Part shown: positions 1 to 12,684 of the stretch, piece after piece | Numbering within the stretch: the stretch's first letter is position 1 | How the letters are laid out: each line of letters begins with the position of its first letter | Source: Polytrichum commune | Taxonomy: Eukaryota; Streptophyta; Polytrichopsida; Polytrichales; Polytrichaceae | Direction: 5' to 3' | Length of the DNA stretch: 64,000 nt | Assembly (NCBI GenBank): GCA_950295325.1 | Contig: OX485807.1 | Span: forward strand, 126,501 to 190,500 | Made by a program: the position numbers and the translations under genes | Notes under the pieces: model-generated | What the model saw: only the letters and a program-made list of their open reading frames with translations | What the model was told of the DNA's origin: nothing | Database searches by the model: none

Positions 1-1
1 C

Positions 2-3000
2 TTGCGTTTCATCAAATCAAAACTTCGCAAGGAATCAGCTGAGGTATGAGACTAACGTGTTTGGACACTTTGCAGGGGGCACTGTACGTTTATGTTATTG
101 AGGCATGAATGCATGTATTGAACATCATACATGTTTGTAAAAATCAACATTGTATGAACTTAATCAGGAACCATGAGTACGCAACTTATCTTCACATACT
201 TATACCACAAGAAGTCAGTTTTCAAAGTGGACTGATTTGCAGAGTATATGTCAGCAAAATTGTTCATGAAGTCCTCTTTGACTAATTTAAGGGATACTTG
301 TGCAAGCAGGTTGTCATCTTTCGTGATGGTAAATACCTTACTTTAAAGGAGGTTTTTGAGAGTCTCGATCTTACTGGGTAAGCAAATAAATGACTGTTCT
401 GAAATTTTGATGACTTTTCTTTGGGACTTATGGCTTTCTTTATCAGTGATCCTTTATCAGTCATATTCATGGTTCTGACACCCTTCTGTTGTGTTCCTCA
501 TATTCTGGCCCTGTTAAGCTAGTGTATTGTGCTCCACATCTATGACCACGAGTCAAATTACAAGAACCATGTGTAGATCAGATTCATTTATCACTGGTTA
601 GTTCCTCGTTGTTGATCGTTGTGTGCAAGTCTGAAGCTGTGTAAAATTTACGACATCTTCAAATTCCTGTCTTCTTAATGTGATAAAAACTGGGATTGGG
701 GTGTGTCTACCCAGTTACGATCTCAATGTGGATTTGCTGGATGTACATGCTGATAAGAACACTTTCCACCGGTTTGACAAGTTCAATTTGAAGTACAATC
801 CTTGTGGCCAAAGTAGGCTGAGGGAGGTTTTTTTGAAGCAGGACAATCTTATCCAAGGTAGTGCTCAAGCATTTTGTGGATGCTCCCTAATGATGAAGAT
901 TAGAGAAGTTGATTTGTCAGTTATCTTACTGTTGAGACAAGTTTGACGTTTTTGTATGTAGTCAAATAGTCTTTCCTGCTCTTGACATGGCATATATAGT
1001 AATGTTTTGGTGGGAGGCAGCTATATCCTAGTGCCATGCCTCTTGATACGCCTTGCAACCTTTACTGCAGATTATCAAAGATTATGTACATGGGTGGGTG
1101 ATCTTGAGGCTGAAATTATTTGGCAGGGTTTTGCTTCAGCATCAGCCATCTAACACACTTTATGTTACATCCTGTTTGAGATTACAGGTCGGTATTTGGC
1201 TGAGTTGACCAAGCAAGTTTTTTCAGATCTTGCTGCAAGTAAATATCAGGTATGTGATGTTGTATATATTGAATGTATGTGTAAGATTGCAGTCATATAC
1301 TATGCTTAGAGAAACTTTATCATATTATCACACTATATTGAATGGCCATGTCAGCAGTGAATTCTTAATGATCATGGTTTCTGAGACTTTTGCACATGTG
1401 TGAAGACGTGACTGCATTTTATGACCTCTTTTAGCTTACATGCATATTGCAACTGATGGTGTGCTCATAATCCAGATGGCAGAGTACAGGATCTCAATCT
1501 ATGGAAGAAAGCAAAGCGAGTGGGATCAGTTGGCAAGTTGGATCGTAAACAATGAGTTGTATAGTGAGAATGTCACCTGGCTTATACAGGTAAGTGTCAA
1601 GCTTGGGTGGTATTTGTGGAAAGATCTGGCTGCAAAAGGTAACACACAAGTCCAGAGTATCACTTCACTCCATGTTTTGGAATTATTCAGGTGATAGTGT
1701 CATCCTACTTGCAGCTGACTAATCTGATTCCCTTTTTATCACGAATCAATCAAATTAAGTCTTGTTCTCTACCCACGTAGTTGCACAAGTCTACTTGCAG
1801 TGTTTTAAGGTTGTACTCTGTGTACAAGGATGTGCAAAAGTCTCACAAACTGTAAACAATGCAACAATTACCTTTCTGTTGAGACTTTCTGTATTACTGC
1901 AGTTACCAAGGTTGTACAATGTGTACAAGGAGATGGGTATTGTGCAATCCTTTGAGACGATCTTGGAAAATGTGTTCACCCCTCTCTTCGAAGTCACTGT
2001 CGATCCAGCATCTCATCCACAGCTCCATGTCTTCCTCAAGCTGGTTAGTAATAATGTTCTCCTGCTTAGAAATGTGTTTTCCATTTACTTAAGATTTGGT
2101 TTTATTAGAAGATTATCTCATACACAAATTTGTTTTGAAGAGCCTACATGTTTTTCAATGTTTTCTGTCCTGAGACAACTTCTTTCTTCCATAGGTGGTG
2201 GGCTTTGACATGGTGGATGATGAGAGCAAGCCTGAAAGGCGGCCAACCAAGCACATGCAGACACCTGCACAATGGAACAATCCGTTTAATCCAGCTTACT
2301 CTTACTGGGCCTACTATGTCTATGCAAACCTGCATATCCTTAACAAGGTACTCTTTTGCTATGGGGCAACTTTACCACCCTCATGTCTTGTTATGGTTGA
2401 GACTTGTGAGTTTTATCTATTTCCACAATTTTAGTTCTTGGTTGACTTTCAAGAAATATATGCATTTTGTTCTGACGCCTGGACCTACATGTCAACTCCT
2501 AAATTTCTCATATGGTGTACAACAAGCATGGAGTGTGTCTACATGACACCACTTTGTTCAGTTCGTCAAAACTGACTGAATATCATGTAGTTCACCAACA
2601 ATGTGCAAGCTTAACAATTCACTGAGGGGTGTTAACCATGTTAGACCATGTACAATTTCTGGATGTTGTTTAAATTTCAACTAATCCCTGTATAGTAGTG
2701 GAGTGAGATAAATTGGAATTGTATATGTCCCCGAACATAATGTCAGACATATGCTTACCATATGTTGGTTCCTTCAAATTTCATTGGAGTATATAGCAAA
2801 GTTGTGAGAAGTTTGTGAATAGATGTGGGCCTTTTTAATTGACACAGTTTATTGGTAATGGCAGTTGAGGGATGCGAAAGGGTATTCAACCATTAAGTTT
2901 CGTCCTCACACTGGAGAGGTAAGTTTGCAGTACTTTTTCTGTGCAGTATTTACCCTCAATCCGACATGGAATAGTGGGGATCACATCAGGCAGGATGTCA

Positions 3001-4919
3001 GCAAATTTTGATCCTTCTACACTGTCTTAAGTATAACTTTTGTCCTGTAATTGCACTTTTTAAACATTTTAGTGTAGTCAAAGCTATTCAAATATCTGGT
3101 TCAAAATCCTGAAAGTACTATGGTGGTCTTTGAACAAACATGACAAAGGAAATGATTAAATATGCTTTGTATCTTTGGTATTCACCCTTGGGACTTATTA
3201 TTGATAGGGCTTACAGGTAAAAGCTCTGCTGGATTTGGCTAACTTCAATTTTTGTTCTGATAGGCAGGAGATTTGGACCATTTGGCAGCTTCCTTTTTAT
3301 TGGCACACAATATAGCACATGGGAACAACTTACGCAAATCTCCTGGGCTCCAATATCTTTACTATCTTGCCCAGGTATGGTGTTCTTTTTGAAGTTCTGA
3401 TGTCGTTGTGCAAGTAAACACACTATGAATCCATCTGGTTTTTTTTTTTCTGGATGTTGTAATCCTTTCTTTCCTTTGGTTACTGATCTGTAAGAGTTAC
3501 ACACCAAAAAAAATCTACTGAAGAGGACAGACTGTTGAGTTGTGGTGGTGGTTATTTTCTCTCAAGGTTGTCATTCATATTGTGGGATCTTTCAGAGACA
3601 ATATATTACTTGTCATTTTTCCATGTTGCTATAACATTCCAGCTCCTTCTTTACTTGGACCTTCTTGATTGGAAGACAGTGCTGCAGATTTTGACAATTG
3701 GCAAGGGCTATCCATAAGTTCAACTCTCTGCAGTTGCCTGGTTAATGTTAATTTGTTGCATTATCTGTTGCAGATTGGGTTGGCCATGTCACCATTGAGT
3801 AACAACTCTCTATTTTTGGACTACCATCGCAACCCGTTCCCCATGTTCTTTCAACGAGGGCTTAATGTGTCACTGTCAACTGATGACCCTCTTCAGATTC
3901 ACCTAACCAAGGAGCCCCTTGTTGAAGAGTACAGTATTGCGGCCCAGGTAACACCTATATTATATAGCCTTCTATCCTGCACTTAGTGATCTCCACTAGA
4001 TGCACTGTGCTGCTTCATGCAAACAATTATAACAAGGGGAACACACTGAAAATCACCGATGGATGCAAGTTGTCCAGGTTTTTGAAAATGTAGTTGTCTG
4101 GAGACAATGGGGATGCTTGTTTTGTGAAAGAATGAAGAATACGTATACACTTCTGTACATCAGAGGGAACCTTAACCACTCAGAAGTCAGATCATCACAT
4201 ACAATGTCAATTTACCGTATTGTGTTTTATTTGTTCTGAAGTTATTAAAGCGTTCCATGATATCAGGTGTGGAAGCTAAGCTCCTGTGATCTTTGTGAAA
4301 TTGCTCGCAACTCGGTCTATCAATCGGGATTCAATCATAGAACTAAGGTCAGTTTCTTCTTGTTGGCCTGGGTGCTCAAATTGCAGCAATGTTGTGCACA
4401 GCAGATTAGAAGTAATGGTGACAATAGGGTTGTTTACAATAAATATTGTCTTTTGCTGTGAAAGATGAAATGTTGCGCATATCTGTGTCTTTGTCTCTGA
4501 TCTTGAAAATTTTGGGATGATGGGGAGCAGACGCATTGGTTGGGTCAAAACTACTATCGAAGGGGTCCAGAAGGGAACGATATCCACAAGACAAATGTTC
4601 CTCATATGCGTGTAGAGTTTCGTCACGAGGTATCCTTTTTGATTCAGTTTCATTTTTAATCATTAGAACTTACTGCTACTTTAGAACCCAGTGGGGGTTG
4701 CGGGAGTTATGGGGCATTTTTTGCCTGTGATGTTGTCCTTGTTAGGTTGCTCATTGCTACTGATGATGCCTGATGATTCCTCAACCTTCAGTACCAAACC
4801 ATTCAAGGTGCCTGTCCTTGGCATGCTACTTAATTCTGCTCATGATGCAGGTCTGGCGAGAGGAGCTTCAATACGTCTCTCTTGGGAATGCGAAAATTGC
4901 CGATGTGTATGGACCTTGA
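2..4919 (+). CDS. AMPD: AMP deaminase, C-terminal half (13 exons, 5'-partial)
   Basis: Converts AMP to IMP plus ammonia in purine nucleotide balance. I placed exons at 2-43, 310-377, 715-857, 1188-1249, 1476-1589, 1903-2043, 2195-2347, 2865-2918, 3264-3374, 3774-3947, 4267-4347, 4531-4629 and 4851-4919. All splice sites are GT-AG, and the sum is 436 codons plus TGA with phase kept throughout. Recognisable family blocks are [19 protein letters not shown] (exon 3), [11 protein letters not shown] (exon 5), [14 protein letters not shown] (exon 7), [13 protein letters not shown] (exon 9), and the active-site block [21 protein letters not shown] near 3871-3930 with its catalytic aspartates. Plant AMP deaminases are about 800-850 aa and membrane-anchored at the N-terminus; that anchor and the first metal-binding histidines lie left of the window. 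No frameshift or missing catalytic residue is visible, so this is probably a functional gene (Arabidopsis orthologue FAC1). Confidence 0.95.
3558..3622 (+). repeat. Dispersed repeat copy in AMP deaminase intron 9
   Basis: About 60 bp in the intron between exons 9 and 10 (TGTGGGATCTTTCAG core) resembles the stretch at 7090-7152. It is probably a decayed dispersed element; no termini are visible. Confidence 0.45.
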
Positions 4920-6027
4920 GGATTCACATGTCTGATCTGTGTTCCAACCTTTGAAAGTGATTTTCGAGTTGCAACCTCTCCTGGAAAGATGCTTGTGATT
5001 GCTCGCACGCTCTCTAAGAGAGTGTCATGACTTCATCTGCCGCCAATGCTCCACACAACACATTACCTCATGTGTCATCCATAAGGGTGATGAGATCTCT
5101 GCAATTAGTTTGGCGAAACTGTTTACAATTGCGAGAAAGAGGGTGACAAGTTTGGTCAGTGGAGGACACTTATTTACATATATTGTAACTGATTAGAAAG
5201 GTCTTCCCGATACATGTTGGCTAGTGGAAGAGTAGAATTTGCAAATTATGCGGCCTTGGTTCAACAAAATGAGCACAAGTATTGCCATCTATTGGTGTGC
5301 CCTACTTCATATGGAGTGTCTGATTGAGGTATCACTATTACCTCATAAAGAGACTGTTCACGTGCGTTTGACAGTACATGTGTATCAACATCTCAGAGGT
5401 TGCTCAATGGTCAGGTTTTTTGAGGCAATGCTGTTGCTCACAATCACTCTTGGTGCACAACCTTGAGTTGTAAAATATTTATGGCATCATCCTTAAGAAT
5501 ATATATTTGAGAATTTATATACTCTGATGGTGAGATATGTGTTATCTGGCAGCAGAGAACTATTAAACGTATTCAGATAGCCAGGTTGCTTGCAATGGTC
5601 CTTCTATTAGGTGGTTTTCTTTATTGCTTTGAGTATTTGGTCTTCCTGTAGAACACTTTTATAAAAGACCATCATCGAACCTTGTTACAAATTATTATGC
5701 CAATCTTTGCTGGTTAACCATATCATTTCTTTTGAGCACCTAAAGGCCGAAGTGAAATCTTTTCAAAATCGCCTAAAACAAGTCAGTCCAATTCAGCAGC
5801 CTCCTGAAGGAAATTAGCACCTCTCATGGTAGATCTGACCTTAGGAATTGCTTCTTTGTACAGTTATGATTGTTGATGCAAATTTTCAGTCATTTTTAGT
5901 GTTTAAAATTAGGACATTATAATGTAAATGGGTTATGCTGCTGGTACTGCCGGGCAGATGCGACTGTCCAGACAAAGATGTCTCCTTTGATATGTAGGGT
6001 TAACTGGTAAGTTCTAGAGTGACCAAA
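4920..6027. other. AMP deaminase 3' flank, no gene seen
   Basis: AT-rich sequence after the AMP deaminase stop codon, presumably 3' UTR followed by intergenic DNA. The short open frames here show no family resemblance and no codon structure. No clear polyadenylation signal can be assigned with confidence. Confidence 0.5.
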
Positions 6028-6039
6028 AATGGATGCCCC

Positions 6040-6280
6040 GGTTCTTTTTTCTTTTTTCTTTTAATTTTTTTTAAAGAGACAGATGGCTGACATGCCATCG
6101 CCAAAGCACAGGAGGCAGTTGACCACCTGGCAAGTTTTCTATCAAGTAGAGAGGAGATTTCACAGTCGGGATTCGAACTGCCCAACCTCTTCCTTGACAT
6201 TTGGATATCTCTCCACCATCATCCGGTAGTTTAAGGTCATCTTGCACCTGCCCCAGTTTTAGGTAACGGGCCCCAATGTC
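6040..6280 (-). mobile_element. tRNA-derived SINE with A-rich tail
   Basis: On the minus strand the sequence carries a B-box-like GTTCGAATCCC (plus-strand position about 6168-6178) about 45 nt after an A-box-like TGGTGGAGAGAT stretch. It ends in an A-rich tail, seen as a T-rich run at 6043-6078 on the plus strand. Imperfect flanking copies of a target duplication are visible at 6028-6039 and 6281-6293 (about ATTGGATG-CCCC). This is the layout of a tRNA-headed SINE. The lack of a clean cloverleaf and of a CCA-compatible acceptor end argues against a working tRNA gene. Its A-rich tail differs from the CTAT tail of the SINE at 28.4 kb, so the two belong to different families. Confidence 0.7.
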
Positions 6281-6349
6281 ATTGGATGACCCCTAAACCC
6301 CTACATCATTTTATACAATTTGTTGTTTTATATTATTGCGCATTAAGTG

Positions 6350-6830
6350 GTGCTTCACACTATGGCTGAAGGTTGAGAGGCCGTCGATTTCCACCAATTG
6401 CAAGAAACCAAGAGTTCGGCCTCTTGACCCTTCACACTATAGCCAAAGTCCATTGCAATCTAAAATGACTACTTTTTGACGAAGGCGATGGACTCTCGAA
6501 GGAAGTTTGGGTTGGACGGGAATGGAAACACAAACTATGGTCGAGCGGCCGTCGGTCTCCTTTCATTAAAAAATCAATCATTGACAAGATCTTGGCCGTT
6601 AGATTGGAGGGTTGTTTTGGGCAAGGAATAAAGTGGGATGCTCCTATGGCTTTGGACTTTGGCCTTCACCTTTGGAGGCTTCACACTATAGCCGTCCAAG
6701 TCGAGACGCCGTGGGAGTTCATGGCCAAAAGTTTGAACTTTGGGCTTGGCCTTTGGAGGCTTCATACTATGCCTGGCCGAAGGCTCCACTTACTGTATTT
6801 TATCGGCCATTTCTAGCCCACTTCTTTGGA
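6350..6830. repeat. Degenerate repeat cluster (CTTTGGAGGCTTCACACTATAG-like)
   Basis: The phrase 'GGCTTCACACTATAG' and close variants recurs near 6354, 6430, 6680 and 6763. The last two lie in blocks about 84 bp apart (6654-6700 and 6738-6785) that also share the preceding CTTTGG stretch. It reads as a small, old tandem duplication. The overlapping short open frames here are by-products of the repeat. Confidence 0.4.
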
Positions 6831-7089
6831 CTCTCAACAAAGTTTGGCCACTCAATCCCACGGCCTATGGACTTGGACGGCCAAACTCTAAAGAAACCCT
6901 ATATTATTATGTACACTATAGCTGAGAAATGGGATATGTGTGTGGTGTAACACTGGGTTCTAAAAACCACAAGGTTATTCTTGGGTAATCAATAAACTTT
7001 AAGATTCACATGGACTTCATCCTCTAAGAAATTAGCAAATGATGAGCTTGATGTACCGTAAACTCTAAATCCTAAACACCTATCCCCTC

Positions 7090-7152
7090 TTCAGATTATC
7101 ATTCACATAGTGGGATCTTTCAGGACAACATATAATTTGCCATTTTTTTGGA
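7090..7152 (+). repeat. Second copy of the AMP deaminase intron 9 repeat
   Basis: Matches 3558-3622 at most positions, around the core TGTGGGATCTTTCAG (here TAGTGGGATCTTTCAG). It is flanked by unrelated sequence on both sides. Confidence 0.45.
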
Positions 7153-9761
7153 TTTCCTTGCCTTCTCTAAGACAACTTGCTACTTAACTAGATTTAAGAA
7201 CAATATTTTCTTTTTAAGTTCTTCGATTGCAAGATTGTAAACTCCCTCTCTAAACAATGTGCATTCACTTCAAAACAACGTGCAGTCTCTTTTATATACC
7301 GTTGCCTTTCAGAGCTTTCCTCCTTGAATTCTTCCTCACCTCAACAACATTGTGTGGCTTCTTCATCAGGCTATATCCGACCACCTCTATGGCATTGGGT
7401 TTTCAGCCATGGATGCCTTGCATATATGCACATCCTTTGTGTGATACTTAGAGCTTTTGTATGTAGATTGTGAAGGGGTTCTGAAGGTCATGAAGATTTT
7501 GTGTGTTAATGAGGGGTTCATATTTGGCGTCAAGTGAAGCTGCACAACATCAATATGGCATAAGGTGCAATTCCAGACAAATGCCAAGCCAAGGTGGACA
7601 TCATATCTTTAGGCATCGATCCCTAAGGCATCGATCCCTAAGCTGAGTATTTTCAAAGTATTGATAAAATAAATATATTGAGTGAGGTAGTCTTAAAATT
7701 GGTTTATTGTTCCAATGTTGACATCCTAAGAGTTTGATTTTATTTGTATTTTTGTACATCATGCTATAAAGTTGATATTCATGAACACTACCTACTAATT
7801 GGGAAGCTCAATTTTTGAGCCAAATAATTATACACATGATCAATTGGACCCAAGGCCTGGGTTGCCATATGCAAGTCTTCCTCCATGTAACTCTTTGGAA
7901 GGTCATGAGGGGGGCTCCTCGACATCTTTGGATTACTTAGGTATGATGCTTTGGGATGCAACCTTTCAAATGCATTTGTGCAATGTGAGGGCATAAACAT
8001 GGTCCGGGGAAGTCTTGCTATGGACTTCATTGATTAGTAATCATTGTTATGTGATCCCAAGTCCTAAGTTATCCATGAAGTGACTCATGGACAACTTTGT
8101 ATCCTATTAGCCTAAAGACTTGGGTGAAGATATTCTAAATAATATTCTTGGGTGTTGTGAACGGGCACTTTCTCATGTGCCATGTGGGGTTCCAAGCCCA
8201 AGGTGTTCTAGCGAATGTCCACACTAAGATCATTGGATCTTTCATAATGCCCTCGATCACATCACCAACAAGAATATGCATTTGAGGATTTGAGGATTCG
8301 AATCCTCAAACAGATGTTCTAACTTGACACAAAAATTTATATTTGAATCCTTCACCCTCATCCAAATCAAGAAAAACACTTGCATACTGCCCCAACTTGA
8401 GAACTTCAAGTTTTTAACTTTTGGTTCCCTTTAAATATGTTGAAATAAAGATTGATTTTTCAACATCTTCATTCCAGAGTCGACTTCCACACTTGACTTA
8501 TTGATCGTACAAATGCTCAAGCTAATGACCTGATCATAATGTTGGTGGCATGAAAGTTCCAAGTGCATTGGAGTGCACCCAAGGGCAATAAAAGGTCAAG
8601 CTCAATTGTTAAGACGATAAAACGTGTTCCTACCAATGTAATTATTTTGTATCACACCAAAAATTCTCCTTTTCACCAAATAGCAACGGCAATAATAACT
8701 ATTCCATTTATAAATTGACATCAACGCTCATATTTAATGTTGCCTGAATTGTTTGTAAATTTAATAAAAACTTGCATGTGAGTTATGTGTGACAATAAGG
8801 GTTGCGGTTCTACCTTAGAAAAATTGAACAAAATGTGGGTGTCTAGGAAGAGTGTAATGGCACTGTAATGCCAGGGACCCACAACTGGTTGATGCAATCT
8901 CCAAGGTGAGGTCGCCTCAGGTGCTTTCGGTGGCCACACATACCTACTAAGTCTCAATGTTGCTTAATGGATTGTAGTTGGAACACTTTACCCCTCCCAA
9001 AGTGACGGTTTCAATCAAATGTGATAACTAGGGAGATGATCCTGAATATTCTAACTTCCTCCTATTATAGCCGCCGGATGCCAAGGATCAAATTCTTCAC
9101 AATGCAAAGGAAGTGTTGGGAGTGGGGGTTTCACTTCTCCCAAGGAAAAGGTCATCTAACAGTCTTAATGGTGTTAATGCAACAATTATGAAAGCAACAG
9201 CTATTAACCTCAATACAATTGGTTGGATATTTACTCCAATTCTGTAGGCAACTTACTCAGATCACATTTGCCTTAAAACTGGGAGGAGAAACACAGACTT
9301 CCAGAGAGTTCGAAAGCTCTTCGCTTGGGTATCGAGGTCATAGATTACTTCACAAGAGTATGTCCACATTGTCTGAGATATATTTAAACTATTGCCACCT
9401 AAGTATTTTATTTGACCATTCAGGGTTCTCCACTTCATTGTACAAATTTCTACAAGTCTTATTCTGCAGAGGCAAGTCATGATACCAGCTCCCTTCCAAA
9501 GATTTCCCATACAGGCAAACACTCATTCTTGAAATGACAGACCATATGAAAAAGGAATGGCGAACTGCAATGTATACAGAATTTCCATAAAAGGGTATAC
9601 CTAGATCATTGAGGACAACATGGGGATAACTGACATAATCCCAAAAACCTCCATCGTTGGTTCTATTCACAGACCTCAAAGAGGTTGGTGGACTTCTCTA
9701 ACACCGTTGATTGTTGTGTAAGCATGGTGGAGATCTACAGGGACAGTTGACTCCATTATGT
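7153..9761. other. Intergenic, nothing recognised
   Basis: AT-rich sequence between the AMP deaminase and proteasome genes. No splice-linked coding blocks, LTR pairs or RNA genes were recognised. Part near 9.7 kb is probably the 3' UTR of the minus-strand proteasome gene. Confidence 0.4.
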
Positions 9762-12684
9762 CTATGCTGATGCCTCACCCATCTCTGCCTCAGCTGGGGC
9801 CTCCTGGACTGGATAGTAACTGTAATGAAGTTCACCGACATCGGTACCTGACATTTTCTTCCACCCAGCAGGACCTACATAGTAAACTGCAAAAGCAAGA
9901 AGGTCTTAGTGCAGTTCTGCAACTTCCATAGAACTGAATAACAAAGGAGGCTTTGAAATGCAAGAGAGGCCACAAATCACTAACGAAGGTGTGTAATGAC
10001 TTTCTTGCCAAACTAGATCAGATCCTTACTCAAGATTTAGGGTATAATGAGCAACACCACTGGATAGAGCAATAGGATAGGTGAAACAGGTCATCAACCG
10101 CCTACAAAATACAAGAACAAGCATTGCTTACCACTAACTACACCACCACTAGCTCCATCACGGAAAGTGGCATGGTATATAGCACGACGAGCAAGCTCTA
10201 CTGCTTCCTCAATAGACATGTCCCAATTGAATCTGAAAACACAAGCAACCACCAGCACACTTCAGATAATGAATCGATGTCACCATCCCAGGAACTTTGT
10301 GAAAACGATTGTTATCTTACATCTAATTGAAAAGCACGCTGATAGCAACATAAAGTATCAATATCAAAAAAAGACCTTGTCAGCCCAAAACTGGACAGCA
10401 TGTCTTTTTTAGACATTTAAAAAAATGTCACAAGACAAATGTGTCCAATTCTCGATCCTCCATCGTAATATCTTACCCTGTATCGAGTACACCATATGCA
10501 TAAGTAGATCCAGATCCAACAGAAAAGCGTGTGCCCTTCACCCTGCCACCTTCACTGTCCACATAGTATAGACCCGGGCCCTGCCATCCACATTCATATT
10601 ACAACACAGCAAATGTCAAGGTCAAGACTGCACCCTTGCAGATATTCACACCAATGCAACTCGACTACTTCCATCAAAAACCAGAATGATGCAACGAAAG
10701 CAATAGAATTTATTAGATTTCTATAGGTTCTAGCACAAGCATCTGATTTCACCTCCAGTTAACTGGATAACCGAAGGTGTCCAATGTAAACTTGGCATAT
10801 TGTGCCAGTAAAATTTGCAGAATTTGCATGCTGGGACGAAGAGATCAATAAAGGCACCATCATTAAAGGATTCTCAACACATGCAATAGCACAGGTGGGC
10901 CAGTGCTTCCCAAGTTGAAATACAAATTCTCATATCAACATCGGCAGCTTCAATTTTCTGCATGTTAATTTAGACCTCATATCAAGGGTGTCTATTAGAA
11001 GAAGAAATTTACCGTTTCATCCCAGCCAGCAATCATAGTGCCCATGGATAGACCCATGCCTCTATACGAATAGAGAGTATTTGCGAGCAATTTTGAAGCA
11101 CCTGTTACTGAAATACGCCTCTTATTTGCTAACTCGTGCAGCCGGCACTGCCAAGGTCAACAAAAGCAGCACACTAAGCTTGAGCCATTATTCCATAACT
11201 AAACACTGGCTTGATAGCTTAAGCTTCCATGGGCCATTTTTTGTTTCGCATGCTACTCTGACCCACTTCACTACTTCAGTACACAACACATCATGCTACA
11301 CTTAGTCCTCAAACTTGAAGACTCGCGTAACTCAAAGCCAAAAGATTGTGGAAAGGCCCATAATTCACTTTGTACTATTTTGCAAACATATAAACTGATA
11401 GCAGGTAAAAGGGCAAAATACCCGTGTGCCTAGGTTTCGTTGCCAGAATTGGCAATCGGCAGCACCTCCGGCCATAGTGCCTAACAAGTAGGGATTGATT
11501 TCCAATATTTTCTTCACTGTTTGTGAGGCTGCAAAGGGAATACCAATACTATTATAAGTAATATTTCCCTGACAGTATCAGTAGACAGCACTTGAGATAT
11601 GATAACAAAGGGAGGGAGGGAGGGAGGGGGGGGGGGGGGGGGGGTAAGGTTTAGATAAGGAGAGATATCCAATCCAGGGAGCTACATGCTCAAATAAAAG
11701 TCAAATTATAAGTCAGGGGAACCAGTAGAGACCAAACTTTCAAATGGATGGAAAGAGACCACACATACTGCTATAATTAAATAGTGACATATCATTTGAC
11801 CCAGAACACTATACTGATAAAACTGTTATAAGTAACATGTACAGCATTGAGTGCATTCACAGTCACAATTTTGAATGACCTTGAATGATTTGAGGCTTCA
11901 TAACTGTAGAACCATGCTGACAACTTACTACGAACAAACTCCTACTTAAATTTCAATGCTAATTACAAAAATAATTCTGATAGACTTAATCAGAACAATT
12001 CCTGCAGAGATGATTCAGTAAGAAGCATACAAATGTAGTTGCCCATGCTGGCCCGTGAGTCAGCAGCCACGATGACACCATGCTTGAAAACGAAGGCCAG
12101 AGTAGTTGTACCCTTTGCGGGCTTTACCATCTGCACAGCTGCTTTCTGAAAACCATCCAGCTGCAAAAACGGATGTACATAAACACATACCATGTCAGAA
12201 ACTACACGATGATCGAAAAACTCGATATCCACCAGTCATCCGGAAAGAGTTGTACAGCTACAGCGCAATTCAGAACGATTTTCCTGCAAACCCATAGAAA
12301 TAATATAGAATTGAAGATCAGATTCTCCATAATGAGCCAGAAGAAACAATTCAGTCCGGGTACCCCTAGTGACGGAGAAGACGACTTGAAACCCTGAAAT
12401 TAAATGATACATATCCGCAATATTTGAGAAACCCTAATTACAAAAACGTCCGAAATACCATGCCAGAATCAAAGCTCGATCCATTTGATCCTAGCTCATT
12501 GAGAAGTTTCTGTGCGACACTGATTCTTGTCTACGCTGACTTGCGTCAACCACAACCACGCCTATGAGAAACTTACATCAGCAACAGCAGGCAACTGGAA
12601 GCTCGGAGCGGCATACAAATGAGGCTCCACGCTAGACGATAAAGTATGGAGCGTGGGTGGCTCCAAGGCACTCAGATCCAACAT
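9762..12684 (-). CDS. PBE: 20S proteasome subunit beta type-5 (PBE)
   Basis: Chymotrypsin-like catalytic subunit of the 20S proteasome core. Plus-coordinate exons, in gene order, are 12577-12684, 12031-12160, 11422-11528, 11013-11147, 10477-10580, 10132-10232 and 9762-9886. All introns are GT-AG, phases join cleanly, and the total is 810 nt, or 269 aa plus TAG. The propeptide starts [12 protein letters not shown] and ends AKG. Autocleavage before TTTLAF would expose the nucleophile Thr1. The AADSRASMG block (Asp17) and the Lys33 region [12 protein letters not shown] are present. So are the conserved [39 protein letters not shown] and FRDGASGG blocks. The length matches plant beta-5 (about 270 aa). 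The start ATG at 12684-12682 opens a short first exon of 36 codons. It looks intact and is expected to be a housekeeping gene. Confidence 0.96.
11610..11644 (+). repeat. (GGGA)n plus uninterrupted G19 run in a proteasome intron
   Basis: Four GGGA-type units (11610-11625) lead into 19 consecutive G (11626-11644). It lies in the beta-5 intron between 11529 and 12030, on the non-coding strand for that gene, so the pre-mRNA would carry the C-rich complement. The run length may be affected by sequencing error. Confidence 0.9.

Noticed and set aside
1762-2546. Open frames of 132-148 codons in the AMP deaminase region
   Set aside because: They run through introns and exons in mixed frames. The real coding sequence is the spliced set of exons.
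6040-6280. Possible functional tRNA gene on the minus strand
   Set aside because: The B-box is clear, but there is no cloverleaf with a paired acceptor stem, and an A-rich tail with flanking duplications indicates a SINE.
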